From assembly GCA_025084515.1 (NCBI GenBank), contig JAJAGP010000248.1:1-64000 (forward strand): a stretch of DNA of 64,000 bases, written 5' to 3'. The stretch comes from Ancistrus triradiatus (lineage: Eukaryota > Chordata > Actinopteri > Siluriformes > Loricariidae). Of this stretch, positions 33,941-44,838 are shown in pieces. Within the stretch, counting starts at the first letter, position 1. Every line of letters begins with the position of its first letter. The notes under the pieces are model-generated. The model searched no databases. It saw only the letters and a list, made by a program, of their open reading frames with translations, and was not told where the DNA came from. The translations under genes and the position numbers were made by a program.

Positions 33941-34224
33941 AATTTAGACTTGTTATATAGTGTCTGCTGTGTGTGAGGGTTGTGAGAGAGGGCATGAGAA
34001 CTCTACATTTCAGCCTCGTTTAAGCATTTACAAAGCAAGAGCAGAGCAGATCGCCCCTTTTAAACACAGAGTCCATTCTGTAGTGTATATATGTCATGCT
34101 ACATAGTGCATTCACATAGGGGATAAGGAGCAATTTGGACATAGCCGGTCGATTTGAGCTTGAGTGTGTTTAGCTCATGTTATTCAAAACTAAGGTGTTT
34201 TCATTGTCATATCCCCTATAATAT
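33941..34224. other. No gene recognised
   Basis: No recognisable content. Confidence 0.4.
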
Positions 34225-34293
34225 TATGTATCTTCTGTATTTTTTATTTGCATTTTCCATACTGTCTCAACTTTCTTCTGATTTGGGGTTGTA
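34225..34293 (+). mobile_element. Solo family B terminus
   Basis: TATTTGCATTTTCCATACTG and TTCTGATTTGGGGTTGTA form a lone terminal inverted repeat of the Tc1-like family B type. Confidence 0.85.
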
Positions 34294-35149
34294 TCATGTT
34301 TAAGTAATAAATATGACCAAACGAGATCGCTTACGCCCCTAATAGCTTTCCAAACCAAAACCCATACAACTGGGAGGAAAAACCATTGCATTTGGATAAG
34401 AGAGGCTGCATCCCCAGATGAGAAACGCTTCATGCATAACAGGCTGAATCTATTCTGAGGGCTCGGCCCGACTCAGCTCAGATCGGCTCTGCTCAGGTGT
34501 GGATGGTGTGTGTTTCACGGAGATTAAGGTCAGCACTCAGACGAGGCCACCGAGAGGAAGCCAAAAAAATGACAGAATCACAGCTTATCCCCTCTTTTTG
34601 GCCTTCCATGCTCTGAAAAGGTCCTGCAGATTTATCTGGTCCTTGAAAACGGGTTCGAGGCGAGGCTTTATTCCGGTGCTTTTAAACATGCATCTGTAAG
34701 AGGGGTTCACCTGCGATGCTGCACCTCTTTATCTTCGCCGCGGCTCGAGCGACATAAGGAGGGGGCAGATAAGGCGGAGAAAAGTGAAGCTCTAAAGCAC
34801 AAGAGGTTCTGCTTTTTTTACGTGCTGAAAGTTTGCTTAAGTACACTTTGATGATGTTCAGGAATCTGCTCATGCTCCTAACACCTGTGCTGTGGATCCG
34901 CTATGTCAGGAAATTCTGTTTTTATACCATCTTCTTTACGAAAAATGAGGACATCTATTAAAGGGGCTGCTCAGCATGAGGTCCAGGTTGAAATCACGTG
35001 ACATTCGCACGTGAACTTTGCTTCTTCTGATCTTTATCATTTCCACGTGTTCAGATCTACTAAACAACTCTGACTGACAAAACTTAAAAGTTGTTTCTGA
35101 CATCATATGATGATGTTTCTTATGCAACACTAAAACTAATTAGAGTGAT
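34294..35149. other. Unique non-coding block
   Basis: Evenly composed sequence from 34440 to 35130 without repeat or exon signals. Candidate regulatory DNA only by exclusion. Confidence 0.4.
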
Positions 35150-35249
35150 TTGTGGTTGTCTCCAGAGACACAGGTTCGAGTTCTGGCCTGGTCACTGCAT
35201 GTATGGAGTTTGGATGATCTCCCTGTGTCCCTATGGGTTTAGACCGGGT
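35150..35249 (+). mobile_element. S1-like SINE fragment
   Basis: CAGGTTCGAGTTCTGGCC and TATGGAGTTTGGATGATCTC match the B-box and body of the S1 family. Confidence 0.5.
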
Positions 35250-35638
35250 ACTCACAGTCCAGGTTCATGACACCACTGCAACCGAAGGTGGCGGTGGCTG
35301 GCTGTTAATGGCAGGACACATAATGGGCACAGTGACAACAAATATCTTTCTGCTAAGCTCCTGGAAATGGTCTGGGCAGAGACAGGGGTGTGTACTGAAG
35401 GTGCCCCCTGTGTCCGGATTGTGTATAACAAAACTCTGGGAGCTGCTTGTGTTTGTCGGTGGATCAACGATCCCTACTGGGGGTCTGTCTGGGCCATCCG
35501 GAGCATGTTCACCATGTGTGTGTGCCCCCATAAAACCACTGCTCCCAACGCCTCCTAACAGCTAGGACAGAACAGCCCAGATGGCGGCAATTCATTGCAG
35601 CAATCCGACATTTCTATCTGGGTGGGTTAGTATGTGAA
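35250..35638 (-). mobile_element. Tc1-like family C relic
   Basis: Read on minus: GGAGGCGTTGGGAGCAGTGG, ATGGTGAACATGCTCCGGAT, CAGAGTTTTGTTATACACAA and CAGTGGTGTCATGAACCTGG. It matches the longer family C copy at 54755-55672 over most of its length. Frames of 71-110 codons on both strands lack a transposase fold and are decayed. Confidence 0.75.
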
Positions 35639-36129
35639 TACGAGTGTATAAATGATGATATCTTCCACAGCAAACACAATTTTTAGGAGGTCAAACGCAC
35701 ATTATATTATTCACCCGACAAAAGCTCACTGCCAGGTAAAACTCTGACTTTACCAATGTCTCAGCTCATCTGGACCCGATCTCTCTGATCCACCTTCTCT
35801 CATTCGACTCCAACACCCAGGTTTATTCTCAATTATCTATTATCCAGCTACAATCTGTTCCCTCTCAATGTCTCTGTTCACCTTTAGCTCAAATTTAATC
35901 AACCAGGCAAATGAGATTTCCTTTCGGCTGACATAATGTAGACCTGCCAAGACGACTGGTGTGTAAAGTTTGCTTATGCATACCTGACAGTCTAGGATCC
36001 TCCAAGTTATACGCCTAAATTATCACACACCAACCATGTCAGCTTTCAGTTATGTCAAACTGACATCCTTGTGGTTTCTGATACTGTGTAATGCTTTAAT
36101 ATTGTTGCCATGCTAAAAATCTCTTTTCA
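35639..36129. other. No gene recognised
   Basis: No recognisable gene or repeat family. Confidence 0.4.
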
Positions 36130-36505
36130 AGCTCCCAAGTTCTTCATCCCTGCTCCTGTACTGCTCCAGCCTCCTCAAGCGTGTATCTCATTTGGCTCCA
36201 AACCACATTGCGCTCACATCCTGTTCAGTTCCCTCCAATCTCCAGCCTCAAATGTGCTCCAGCTCTGATCTCATCCATCTCTGGCTCCGATTTCATACAG
36301 CTTCAGTCTCATCCAGATCTGACTTCCATCTCATGCAGCTCATCCAGACAGGCACCAGTGCCTTTAGGTCCTGATCTCGCCCAGCTGCATTCTTGTCTCA
36401 CCCAGAGCTGATCTACTCAAGGCCCAATTTTACATAGCTCAGGCTCAAACTGGTTCCAGCTCTGATCTCATCATCCAACTCCAATCCTGCCTAGCTCAAA
36501 TGCAG
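36130..36505. repeat. Degenerate pyrimidine-rich minisatellite
   Basis: CAGCTCTGATCTCATCCAGC-type units recur in diverged form. Examples are CTCCAGCTCTGATCTCATCC near 36255, ATCCAGATCTGACTTCC near 36310 and CCAGCTCTGATCTCATCATC near 36455. The unit length is about 20-25 bases. Confidence 0.6.
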
Positions 36506-36521
36506 GATGATGCAGATGAAC

Positions 36522-37366
36522 TGCAGTATGAACCCAAGATATTTTGTGTATTCTTCTTTTTATTTGTTAATAAACATGCACTCCTACAGAATGTCGTCTT
36601 GAAGGCAGTTTATGTTGCACTAAAATCTCAGTGTACGTTTCTGCATTAATGCTGCATCACAGAAGTGTAAATGACCTTTACCAAGGGCCTTGACCCGACC
36701 CCATACCATGACCCATACCATGGCTTTTGGACTTGTTCCTCATAACAGCCTGGATGGTCCTTTACTTTTCATCTTTGGTCCGGAGCACACGGTGTCCATT
36801 TCTTCCAAAAAAAGATCTGTTATACTAATGGGTCTGGGCACAATCCCCATTCCCACTGTATGATGGTCCATCCCAGATGCCTCCGAGCCCAGAGAGCCCG
36901 ACGCCCCTTCTGGACATGGTTATAACATAAGGCTTCTTTTTAGTACAGTAACGTTTGAAGTGGCATTTGTGAATGTAACTCACATATTGTAGAGCTTGAT
37001 AAAGGTTTGATATTGCCCATGTGGTTCTATCAGCTATTGATGAAGGACGGTTCTTGATGCAGTGCCATTTGGGTGCCACCCCTCTTCAGTTTAGACTTGT
37101 GCCCTTACCCTTTATGCACTGAAATTCCTCCAAATTCCTTGAATCGTTTAATGATATTATGCTCTGTAGAGGGAGAAATATATAAGTCCTTTCCAATCTT
37201 TCTTTGAGGAACATTGTTTTAAACATTTCAATAATTTTCCACACATTTGTTGATAAACTGGAGATCCTCTGTCCAGCTTTACTCCTCAAAGACTCAGCCT
37301 TCATGGATATTGCTTTTGGACCAAATCATGACTGCCCCAACTTTCTCTGATTTGAGGTTGTAGAAA
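36522..37366 (-). mobile_element. Tc1-like family B relic, deletion derivative
   Basis: Left terminus-side sequence (CAGTATGAACCCAAGATATT) jumps at about 36597 to the coding region (GTCGTCTTGAAGGCAG). The minus-strand frame at 36825-37079 encodes HCIKNRPSSIADRTT, PYVITMSRRGVGLSGLGGIW and DGPSYSGNGDC. The right end is ACTTTCTCTGATTTGAGGTT. Confidence 0.85.
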
Positions 37367-37637
37367 TATTTCTAAGCATGGCTGGCTGTGTTAAGTGGAA
37401 ACATAGAGTTCCAAGTTGTGACTGTTTTATGCTCAGTTTATAATGGATCATGAAAATGAATAGAAACATATCATCTATAAGTTTGTTCCCTGCAGAGGCT
37501 GTGTTGGACCAGGAGTCTTCAAACTTTTGTGTAAGACTGTGTTGTTGCCCAGCATCAGGTAGGAGGTGTGGAAAAAAGGTGTGGAATTGCATGTTAAAAG
37601 TGACTCCAGTCCATTTTTTATATAGAGAGAGAGAGGG

Positions 37638-37638
<1 letters not shown>

Positions 37639-37714
<76 letters not shown>

Positions 37715-37769
37715 TGCTCAAAAAAATAAAGGGAACACTTGGAGTTATATATATATATATATATATATA
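37639..37769. repeat. A-run and (TA)n microsatellite split by a transposon terminus
   Basis: A ~19-base A run is followed by (AT)n at 37657-37713 and a second (AT)n at 37746-37769. Between them (37714-37745) is CTGCTCAAAAAAATAAAGGG then AACACTT. That matches the end of another common fish Tc1-like family (H). The long tyrosine/isoleucine open frames here are repeat artefacts. Confidence 0.8.
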
Positions 37770-38829
37770 ACTTTTTACAACAGACATGGTCTTAAAACAA
37801 CTTTATAGAAGCAGAGTCAGACCCCAAATGAGTAGCCAGAGGTGACCAGAAAAAAACACAGAGACCAATAATGAAGAAACCTTGAGAGGACAAAGGTACA
37901 GGTTGGAATCCCGGTCAGATTATCACAGGATGATCTGCTGCTCCACCTGAGTTGGTTTTAAAAGCATCCTATGGAAAGGAATCAGAAGTGAAGATGGAGA
38001 TGCCACAGTCGCCGTTGGCTAAAATATGACATGGTGAGTTCACATTCCCTCATCACGGAGTTGCTTTGTAGTGAAAGCTGACACCACTGAGATTAGGTGG
38101 ATATAGCGATCCCTCAGGCTTCAATACAAACCCTTCACACCTGAGTAGTTTAGAGGTCTGAACCTGTCACATCTCATCAGCGTCACGCCGAACACGATAC
38201 CGCCAGAGCTCCGGAGATCCTGCACATGTTCAATAGTACCTGCTCCTTTTACTGAAGAGGAACCATTCTAACGGTGTTAATGATCTGCTTAGAGGAACAT
38301 AGAGGAAAAAATAAGCGGTATTTTGATTATCCATCTTCTTAGAGAAACATCAATTGATGGAGAACCAGCATGTGGACTGGGCCCATTCAGATTGAATCGC
38401 AGACCAATATACACTACGAGTCTTCGATATGCTCCGACTGGTCTGAAATGTGATCAGGAGACCAAAAATCTGAGTCTGTGCCCCTCACACACTACTCGAG
38501 TCTCTCTCCAACTGTTGAGCGGCAAAAAAGATACAGACTAGGGCCAACCAGCACAGACTCGGCCAGACTGAGAATCTGGGCTAAAATCAGGGTAAAAATG
38601 TCATAGTGTAACACTGACTTTAGAGTAACACCAATGATAAAGAACCAGACCTGCCATTAACCCTAGTATTATGTTAGAAATAAATGACCTCCACAACGTT
38701 ACAGGTCAAATTGACTCAGGCAGTTTAAATACACTCAAAAGCAATTTATTTATCCTAAAAAATACCATTTATATTTACATTACAGGTGGCATTACACTAT
38801 TCCTGAATGCTCTTATTTCTCTGTCTTCA
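37770..38829. other. No gene recognised
   Basis: Mixed sequence with no recognisable exon. 38640-38830 may be the outer part of the family K Tc1 element that follows. Confidence 0.4.
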
Positions 38830-39075
38830 AGTACCCCCATAAAAGCTTGATGGGGTTTAGGAAAATCCACGACAGCCTTCTTGATCTTCTTTAGTCTTCA
38901 GGTAGCTGTTGCAAAGCTTTGAGGTTTGTTTTGGGTCGTTCTCCTGCTGCAGTATGAATATTTCTCCATAAAGACCCAAATAAGCATTTTTCAGTAGCGC
39001 TCTCGGACTTTTGTCCTCCACCTTAATTTGACCAGCGGTGTTTAAACTAAAACTGTATGTCTTTTTGAACAAAAC
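38830..39075 (-). mobile_element. Tc1-like family K catalytic fragment
   Basis: The minus-strand frame 38857-39072 encodes GEIFILQQENDPKQTSKLCN and then SYLKTKEDQEG. This is the LQQDNDPKHTS catalytic block of Tc1-type transposases with D to E and H to Q changes at the QDNDPKH motif. A fragment of the same family is at 52078-52160. Confidence 0.75.
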
Positions 39076-39929
39076 TGCATCTTGTGGTTGTGAAATGAAA
39101 ATGAGCCCAGGCTTGAAAGGGCACGGCGATGACTATGATTATGCCGGCGATCACGATTACGATAATGGAGGCCGGTAGAAAGGGAGAGAGAGGGGGAAAA
39201 AAATCAAACATGTTAGGAGACGGTTCGGTAATGACAATGCCGATATTCAGGGGAGAACGGAGAGGAGAAATTGACTTGACTACACAGCAAACAGCGGACC
39301 TCTCTGTCTCGCCGACCTTTGAGGAAAATGACTGCCACCTGAGTAAACAGCGAAGTAAAGAGAATCGATAGCTTTCATGAGCAAACAGCAGCGTCTCCGT
39401 CGATTGTTTAACGCGCTGACCTTATGAGAGCGTCGCGCCGAATTGTGTTATGTCGTTACAAAGCTTTCTCGCAAGCGTCCCGTGGGCACAGCTCTGGGGA
39501 GCGGCGTGTATTTATTTAAACACTTGCCTGATGGACTTTTCATGGAGCTGTTTATGGAGTGCATGAATTAAAACCCAGGCCTTTTATCCACATTGATTTT
39601 GTTCAGCGCTGCACCGTGATGTAAAGCGTTCGAGTTATGCGGAGCAACGGAAAAACAAAGTCGGAAGAGAGATCTGTAGAGTCACAAATAATTCAGCCTG
39701 ATAAGGAGGACGAGAGGAAGCAGGACGATGTGAATCAGAGGCTTAATGACGTCCATTTGCAGGGATTCAACTCCTAATCCTGTGTAATGCATGAACAGCG
39801 ACTTTATTATCATTGCGAGGCGGCGGAACCAGTTCCATAACCTCCAGAAAAGCTTTAATCCTTCAAATCTCCGTCTTCAAGGAGAACATCTTTCAGTTCT
39901 ATAAAGCAATTCATATAAGCAGCACTTCC
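39076..39929. other. Unique non-coding block, enhancer-like
   Basis: Evenly composed, repeat-free sequence. A very short plus-strand frame at 39101-39178 encodes GDDYDYAGDHDYDNGG near its end (see findings). No gene is supported. Confidence 0.4.
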
Positions 39930-40100
39930 AGTAAAGGTTCAGTGATTTTTAAATCAGGTGATTGAGGAGCCAGGAAGAAAGTTGATGTTGTTCAGATGTT
40001 TATTCAACCACTCAGTCATTTTAACATTATTTACAGGGTTATGATTATCCTGAAAACATCATGAGGAATGCACCATATGGAGCTCCTCTTCTAAAATGAC
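39930..40100 (-). mobile_element. Probable Tc1-like fragment (family L)
   Basis: The minus-strand reading gives ELHMVHSS, CFQDNHNPVNNVKMTEWLN and a downstream LPGSS block. The spacing (FQDxNxP then MTEWL) resembles the catalytic block of Tc1-type transposases. No termini are seen. Confidence 0.4.
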
Positions 40101-40102
40101 CT

Positions 40103-40698
40103 CACGTTTGTTGCTGTTTAATTAATGTTGATCAGTACTGCACACCGGCTTGGAGGAATTTTAGCCCATTCCTCCATAAAGAACAGCTTCAACTCTGGGA
40201 TGCTGCTGGGTTTCTTCAGATGGACTTCAGGTCTTTCCACAACATTTCTACTAGATTAAAGTCCAGACTTTGACCTGGGCATTCCAAAACATTAACTTTA
40301 TTCCTCTTTAACCATTCATAGATGGGATAAGGTTCTTATCCTGGAATGCAGTGTTTTCCTTTCTCCAAACATAACACCTCTCATTTAAACCAAAATTTCT
40401 ATTTTGTCTCCTTTGTTCACAAAATGTTCTCCAACAGCCTTCTGGTTTGTCCATGTGATCTTTAACAAACTGTGGATGAACAGCAATGTTCTTTTTGTAG
40501 AACAGTGGCTTTTGCCGTGCACTCCTGCCATACACACCATTGTTGGTCAGTGTTCTCCTGATGGTGGACTCATGAACATTAACATTAGACAATGTGAGAT
40601 AGGCCTTCAGTTGCTTAGAGGTTACCATGAGTTCCTTTGTGATCTCAAAAACTATTACTCGTCCTGATCTTAGAGTAATCTTGGTTGATCGACCAGAT
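40103..40698 (-). mobile_element. Tc1-like family A relic
   Basis: The minus frame 40308-40628 encodes TSKQLKAYLTLSNVNVHEST and IRRTLTNNGVYGR, followed by HPQFVKDHMDKPEG and YVWRKENTAFQDKN. This is the central family A transposase sequence. It then jumps, at about 40315, to the C-terminal half, so the QDNDPKHTS block is deleted. No termini are present. The next element (LINE) starts within a few bases at about 40700. Confidence 0.85.
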
Positions 40699-40699
40699 C

Positions 40700-41565
40700 T
40701 CAGACCTCAGGTCCGCCATGCTGAGGACCCACTGCAGTCTGCATATCGGGAGAAGGGTGGAGTGGAGGTTGCCATCCTCTACCTTCTGCACAGAGCTCAC
40801 TCTCATTTGGACAAGGATAGCGGTGCTGTGTGGGTCATGTTCTTTGACTTCTCCAGTGCCTTCAACACCAACCAGCCTTGTCTACAGAGAGATGGAGGTG
40901 AATTCAGGTGATGGCGGCTAAAGGAGATGGAGGTGAATTCACATTTGGTCACCTGGATCACTGATTATCTCAGTTACAGTGATCAGCAGTACAGGAGCAC
41001 CACAGGGGACTGTGCTCTCTCCAGTTCTGTTCACCCTGTACACATCAGACTTCAAACAACTCAGAGTCATGCCACATACAGAAGTTCTCAGATGACACTG
41101 CAATGGTGGGGTGTGTGCGTGAAGGGCAGGAGAGAGAGTACAGGAACCTGATAGAGGACTTTGGGGTTTGGTGCAAATCCAACCACTTGCAACTGAACAT
41201 CGCAAAAACAAAGGAGAGGCTAGTGGACTTTAGAAGGTCCAGGCATTCTCTGCAGCCAGTCTCTATTGAGGGGGTCAGGATCTACAGATTCCTGGGAATG
41301 CAGCTGGACAACAGGCTGGATTGGTCAGCGAATTTTGACATACTCCACAGCATGGGACAGAGCAGGCTCTACTTCCTGAGGAGGCTTCAAGGTCTGCCAT
41401 AAACTCCTGAGAATGTTCTACCAGTCTGTGGTAGCCAGTGTCCTTTTCTCTGCCGTAGTATGTTGGGGAAGCAGTATTGAGTAGAGGGACGCCGGTCGAC
41501 TGGACAAGCTGGTGAGGAAAGCTGGCTCTGTGCTGGGAACAGAGCTGGAGTGTCTTACATCAGGG
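40700..41565 (+). pseudogene. LINE reverse transcriptase remnant
   Basis: Plus-strand frames contain, in order, FFDFSSAFNT (motif A, near 40847), a GAPQGTVLSPVLFTLYTSDF block (about 40995-41055, in another frame), FSDDTAMVGCV (motif C, 41085-41117) and LQLNIAKTKERLVDFR. RFLGMQLDNRLDWSANFD and GQSRLYFLRRLQGLP follow. This order is the RT and C-terminal part of an L2/CR1-superfamily LINE. A deletion with a short repeat (AGAGATGGAGGTGAATTCA at 40887 and again at 40925) lies between motifs A and B. Stops and frame changes are present. Confidence 0.8.
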
Positions 41566-42365
41566 GCATTTTTATTTCAATATCTCAACAGAGTAGAGCT
41601 GTACACCTTACCAAATTTTAATGATTCATTATGAGTGTAATAAATACAACTTGGCCTACTGTTTTTGAAAATATCTTTTTAGTCATTTTATATACATTTT
41701 TTTTCAGTGAGTATGTGTAAGGCATAATTTCTGAGATTTAAAATGCCGCACATCTCTTGGAAGTCACCATAATAAATCTGTATCCTTCCAAAAATCGTCA
41801 CAATGAACGTCTGAGCAGAACACCGTTTCATTTCTGATTACCATTGCAAGTGGGATTATGATATTCATTTGCAAAGTGACACTTTGATTGAATTTGCGTC
41901 CCACAGTGCCACCCAGGTCTTCATTAAACCGCCGTGATCGTCCATTAATCAGCTTGGTATTGTTTGTTTTGTTTTCTTTCAGAAATGTTTCATTTCTTAA
42001 TGCTTTATGCATACAGAGCATGAATTGCAGCACATTTGATGGTTTCCCTCTGGACGTTTGGCCCTAATTTGACCATAAATACAGTTTGGACTCTGAGGAA
42101 ATATGTAGAAAGCATTCATTATGAAGCGTATTTTACTCACAAGGCACTTTGTGCCACCGATACTGCACATAAAAACACTTTGCAGAACGGTCTTGCTCTA
42201 ATGGGGTTTACATGAAAGGCTGGTTTTGATTTTTATGATTATTGCATTTAAAACAATAACAACATTCAGTTCTGATTTGTGATGTTTGGGTTTTCTCCAT
42301 GGAGTGGTGACTGTGAAGAGCAGCTCAGTGCAAATTGATTTTATTTTTTAAAAACATCAACACAC
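41566..42365. other. Unique non-coding block, enhancer-like
   Basis: No repeats or exon. AT-rich with many homeodomain-type sites and a palindrome CAAAGTGACACTTTG at 41872-41886. One of the best conserved-element candidates in the window. Confidence 0.45.
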
Positions 42366-42400
42366 AGGGTTATATAAAAGTTTAGGCACTCCTAGTCAAA
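42366..42400 (+). mobile_element. Possible Tc1-like family I terminal stub
   Basis: TATATAAAAGTTTAGGCACT resembles the AAAAGTCTTAGGCAC end motif seen at 54050 and 58024. Confidence 0.4.
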
Positions 42401-42414
42401 CCTGGTGTAGCTAT

Positions 42415-42690
42415 GGACTATCTCGGGATTCAGAACCTCTCCAATCAGTAAATCTAGATTAAAAACTTATTTACACAGGCTTTGGAAAGTCTCTTTGGAC
42501 TGGGATGTTTGGTTTGGGTCCTAGAGTCTAAAGTCTGCAGCTGTGTCTGGCCTGCCTACCCTGAATTCCCCTTTGATCCAGTAACCTCCTGTTATCGAGC
42601 TAGGGGTGATGGGTGAGTTCGTGCTAGACTTCAGTCCTGTATGGCCCGGGGTTGTGTTACGAACACAACGCGAACAAGTGGTGCAAAAAT
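42415..42690 (+). pseudogene. L2/CR1-like LINE C-terminus and 3' UTR fragment
   Basis: SPISKSRLKTYLHRLWKV (about 42437-42492) matches the common LINE ORF2 end (K-S-R-L-K-T-x-L). The following GTCTGGCCTGCC and ATGGCCCGGGGTTGTG are typical of the 3' UTR of such fish LINEs. Confidence 0.65.
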
Positions 42691-42715
42691 GTAATGCAAT
42701 GTAATAATAAATAGA

Positions 42716-42898
42716 TGGTTGACATACTTTTACCACTCACAGATTTGTACCATTGGAACATTTTCCTCAGTAAACAAATGACAGAATATAATATTGCTAT
42801 CTTGTTTGTTTTATTGGGTTTTCTTGTGTTATAATGTTTTATGCAGAAATAGAAAAAAATTCTAATGGTATTTACAAACTATCCAGCCATCACTGTAA
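42716..42898 (+). mobile_element. Tc1-like family A 3' inverted repeat
   Basis: The inner repeat TTGACATACTTTTACCACTC runs through the spacer to TTTACAAACTATCCAGCCAT. It is a decayed 3' IR of family A without coding sequence. Confidence 0.75.
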
Positions 42899-43170
42899 GT
42901 CCATGCAGTCCATGTAGAGGAAATCTGGTTATTTGACTAGATTATTTTGCCTGTTTTATTATATTATAAAAACACAGTACGTTGGAGCCCCGCCTACAAG
43001 TATATAAGAAAATCTGGACTCCCAGGCCACACACAGACACCAAAAGAATGAAGTGAAATCATTACAAACCTTTATTGGCAAATTTTTGTTCATTTTCTTT
43101 GTACAAGACATGCTTATATTGAAAATTATTATATTACACTATACAACACAAACACGACACTTTTTGGACT
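42899..43170. other. No gene recognised
   Basis: No recognisable content. Confidence 0.4.
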
Positions 43171-43760
43171 ACAGTTGGGCAAAATCCACAAAGCTTGTTT
43201 TATAATCAAGTACTGGATATCTCATGTAATTTATTGAATAATATATTGAAAGTGAAAAACAAAATCAAATATTGTTGTTATCGCAGCTTTTCTTCACTGC
43301 ATTTCTCAGCGCTCATCACTCCCGCCACATGACTCCCTACTTCATGCACTACCGACTTCCTCATTTAGCACAGGCGAGTGCAGGAGTGTATCATACTGCA
43401 TATCACTAGCCTGGGGGAATATCAAATTTCAGGTTTTTGCTGAATTTGTATTCATGTGTATTACCAGATTCCCGTCATACAGTCAAAATATCATTAGTAG
43501 GGCTATCGCAAAACAGGGAGTACCTAGTTAATATTATTATTATTTTTAGTAACACCGTCCTGAACCTGAACATTCTATAATTACACTGGCTCTGTGGTGC
43601 TGAGGAGGAGAGGGAACAACAGAGGAACACAAAGACCAAAACGCCATGTTGTTACTCAGTCTAGTTTCAAGTATGAAAAGGCCACCCGGAGTGAGGCAGC
43701 CTGAAAATACAGAAGGTGCAGAAGCGACGTTGATTGGTCAGTGAGTTTTTGTCTCTGGCG
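43171..43760 (+). repeat. Element X, shorter copy
   Basis: Segment 1 (43171-43262) pairs with 16140-16235 and segment 2 (43544-43690) with 17731-17880. GTCCTGAACCTGA and GAGGAGAGGGAACAACAGAG are shared landmarks. Its right part, CAAGTATGAAAAGGCC to GATTGGTCAGTGAGTTTTT (43667-43750), matches the reverse complement of 17990-18070. Likely a deletion derivative of a Harbinger-type element. Confidence 0.6.
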
Positions 43761-44261
43761 AAAGTAAAAATTGAACTGAGGGCGAATAAGCAAGGTTTCA
43801 AAACTTATTACAATCTAACACGTTTAAGTTTGTTCCTTGGCATTAAATAATACGTAATTTCCTATTTGTGTCTAAAACACGTTATTAGATGAGTATAAAA
43901 CTATTTTTAATATCTAATGAGTGAGCCTGAGCTTTGACGTGTTGTATCAGTGCTAACCATAATTACCCTTAAGTGCTGAAGCTTCACTTTAGTCTCTCCC
44001 CGTATGGCAGTACCTTCAGAAGAGAAGTGAGATCCAGCCCACGAGAGCAGCATTTAATACAGACGTCAGTAAACCCGCTTGTTTAACCTTAATTACTCAA
44101 GGTGAGCAGAGACCTCGAGCAATTAACGAGCAGAACGACTCCGCTTCATCCCAATGAAGGTAAACGTCCACAGTCCCTAATAATCGTGGCTAGAACTGAC
44201 TGGTTATATGAGTAAAACTATTAAATGATCCTAAATAGAACGGGCTCTTTAATGGACGTTT
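43761..44261. other. Unique non-coding block
   Basis: Contains homeodomain-type motifs (CCTTAATTACTCAAGG near 44089-44104). No exon or repeat is recognised. Confidence 0.4.
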
Positions 44262-44838
44262 AAGGTAAGCTTTTCTGCATTAATGCTGCATCACAGAAGT
44301 CTAAATGACCTTTACCAAGGGCCCTGACCAGAACCCATACCATGACAGAACCTGGCTTTTGGAATTGGTCTTTGGTCCAGAGCACACAGCATCCATTTTT
44401 ACAAAAAAAAGATCTGTAATTCCGATGGGTCTGAACACAATCCCTGTCTCCACTGTGTGATGGTCCATCCCAGATGCCTCCGAGCCCAGAGAAGCCGACG
44501 CCACTTCTGGACATGGTTATACCATAAGGCTTCTTTTTAGCACGGTAACATTTTAAGTGACATTTGTGAATGTAACTCTGTATTGTAGAGCTTGATAAGG
44601 TTTGAAAAAGTAATCCTTTGTCCATGTGGTTCTATCAGCTATTGATGAATGGCGGTTCTTGATGCAGTGCCGTCTGTTTATGCAGTTTAGGCTTGTGTCC
44701 TTGCTCTTTATTTTCTGAAATTCCTCCAGATTCCATGAATGTTTAATGATATTATACACTGTAGAGGGAGAAATATGTAAATCCCTTCCAATCTTTCTTT
44801 GAGGAACACTGTTTTTAATCATTTTAGTCATTAAAAAC
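44262..44838 (-). mobile_element. Tc1-like family B relic
   Basis: The minus-strand frame 44260-44625 encodes IQSYIHKCHLKCYRAKKKPY, GITMSRSGVGFSGLGGIWDG, PSHSGDRDCVQTHRNYRSFF and QFQKPGSVMVWVLVRALGKG. This is the middle of the family B transposase in a long (121-codon) uninterrupted stretch. The adjacent frame 44553-44852 holds the N-terminus (KIGRDLHISPSTVYNIIK, an HTH-like segment). The catalytic domain is missing. Confidence 0.85.

Noticed and set aside
37326..37787. Long isoleucine/tyrosine-rich open frames on both strands
   Set aside because: They are translations of the (TA)n microsatellite and A run.
40627..40911. 94-codon frame joining two regions
   Set aside because: It joins the end of a Tc1-like relic (family A) to a LINE reverse transcriptase remnant, so the frame is a chimera of two relics.
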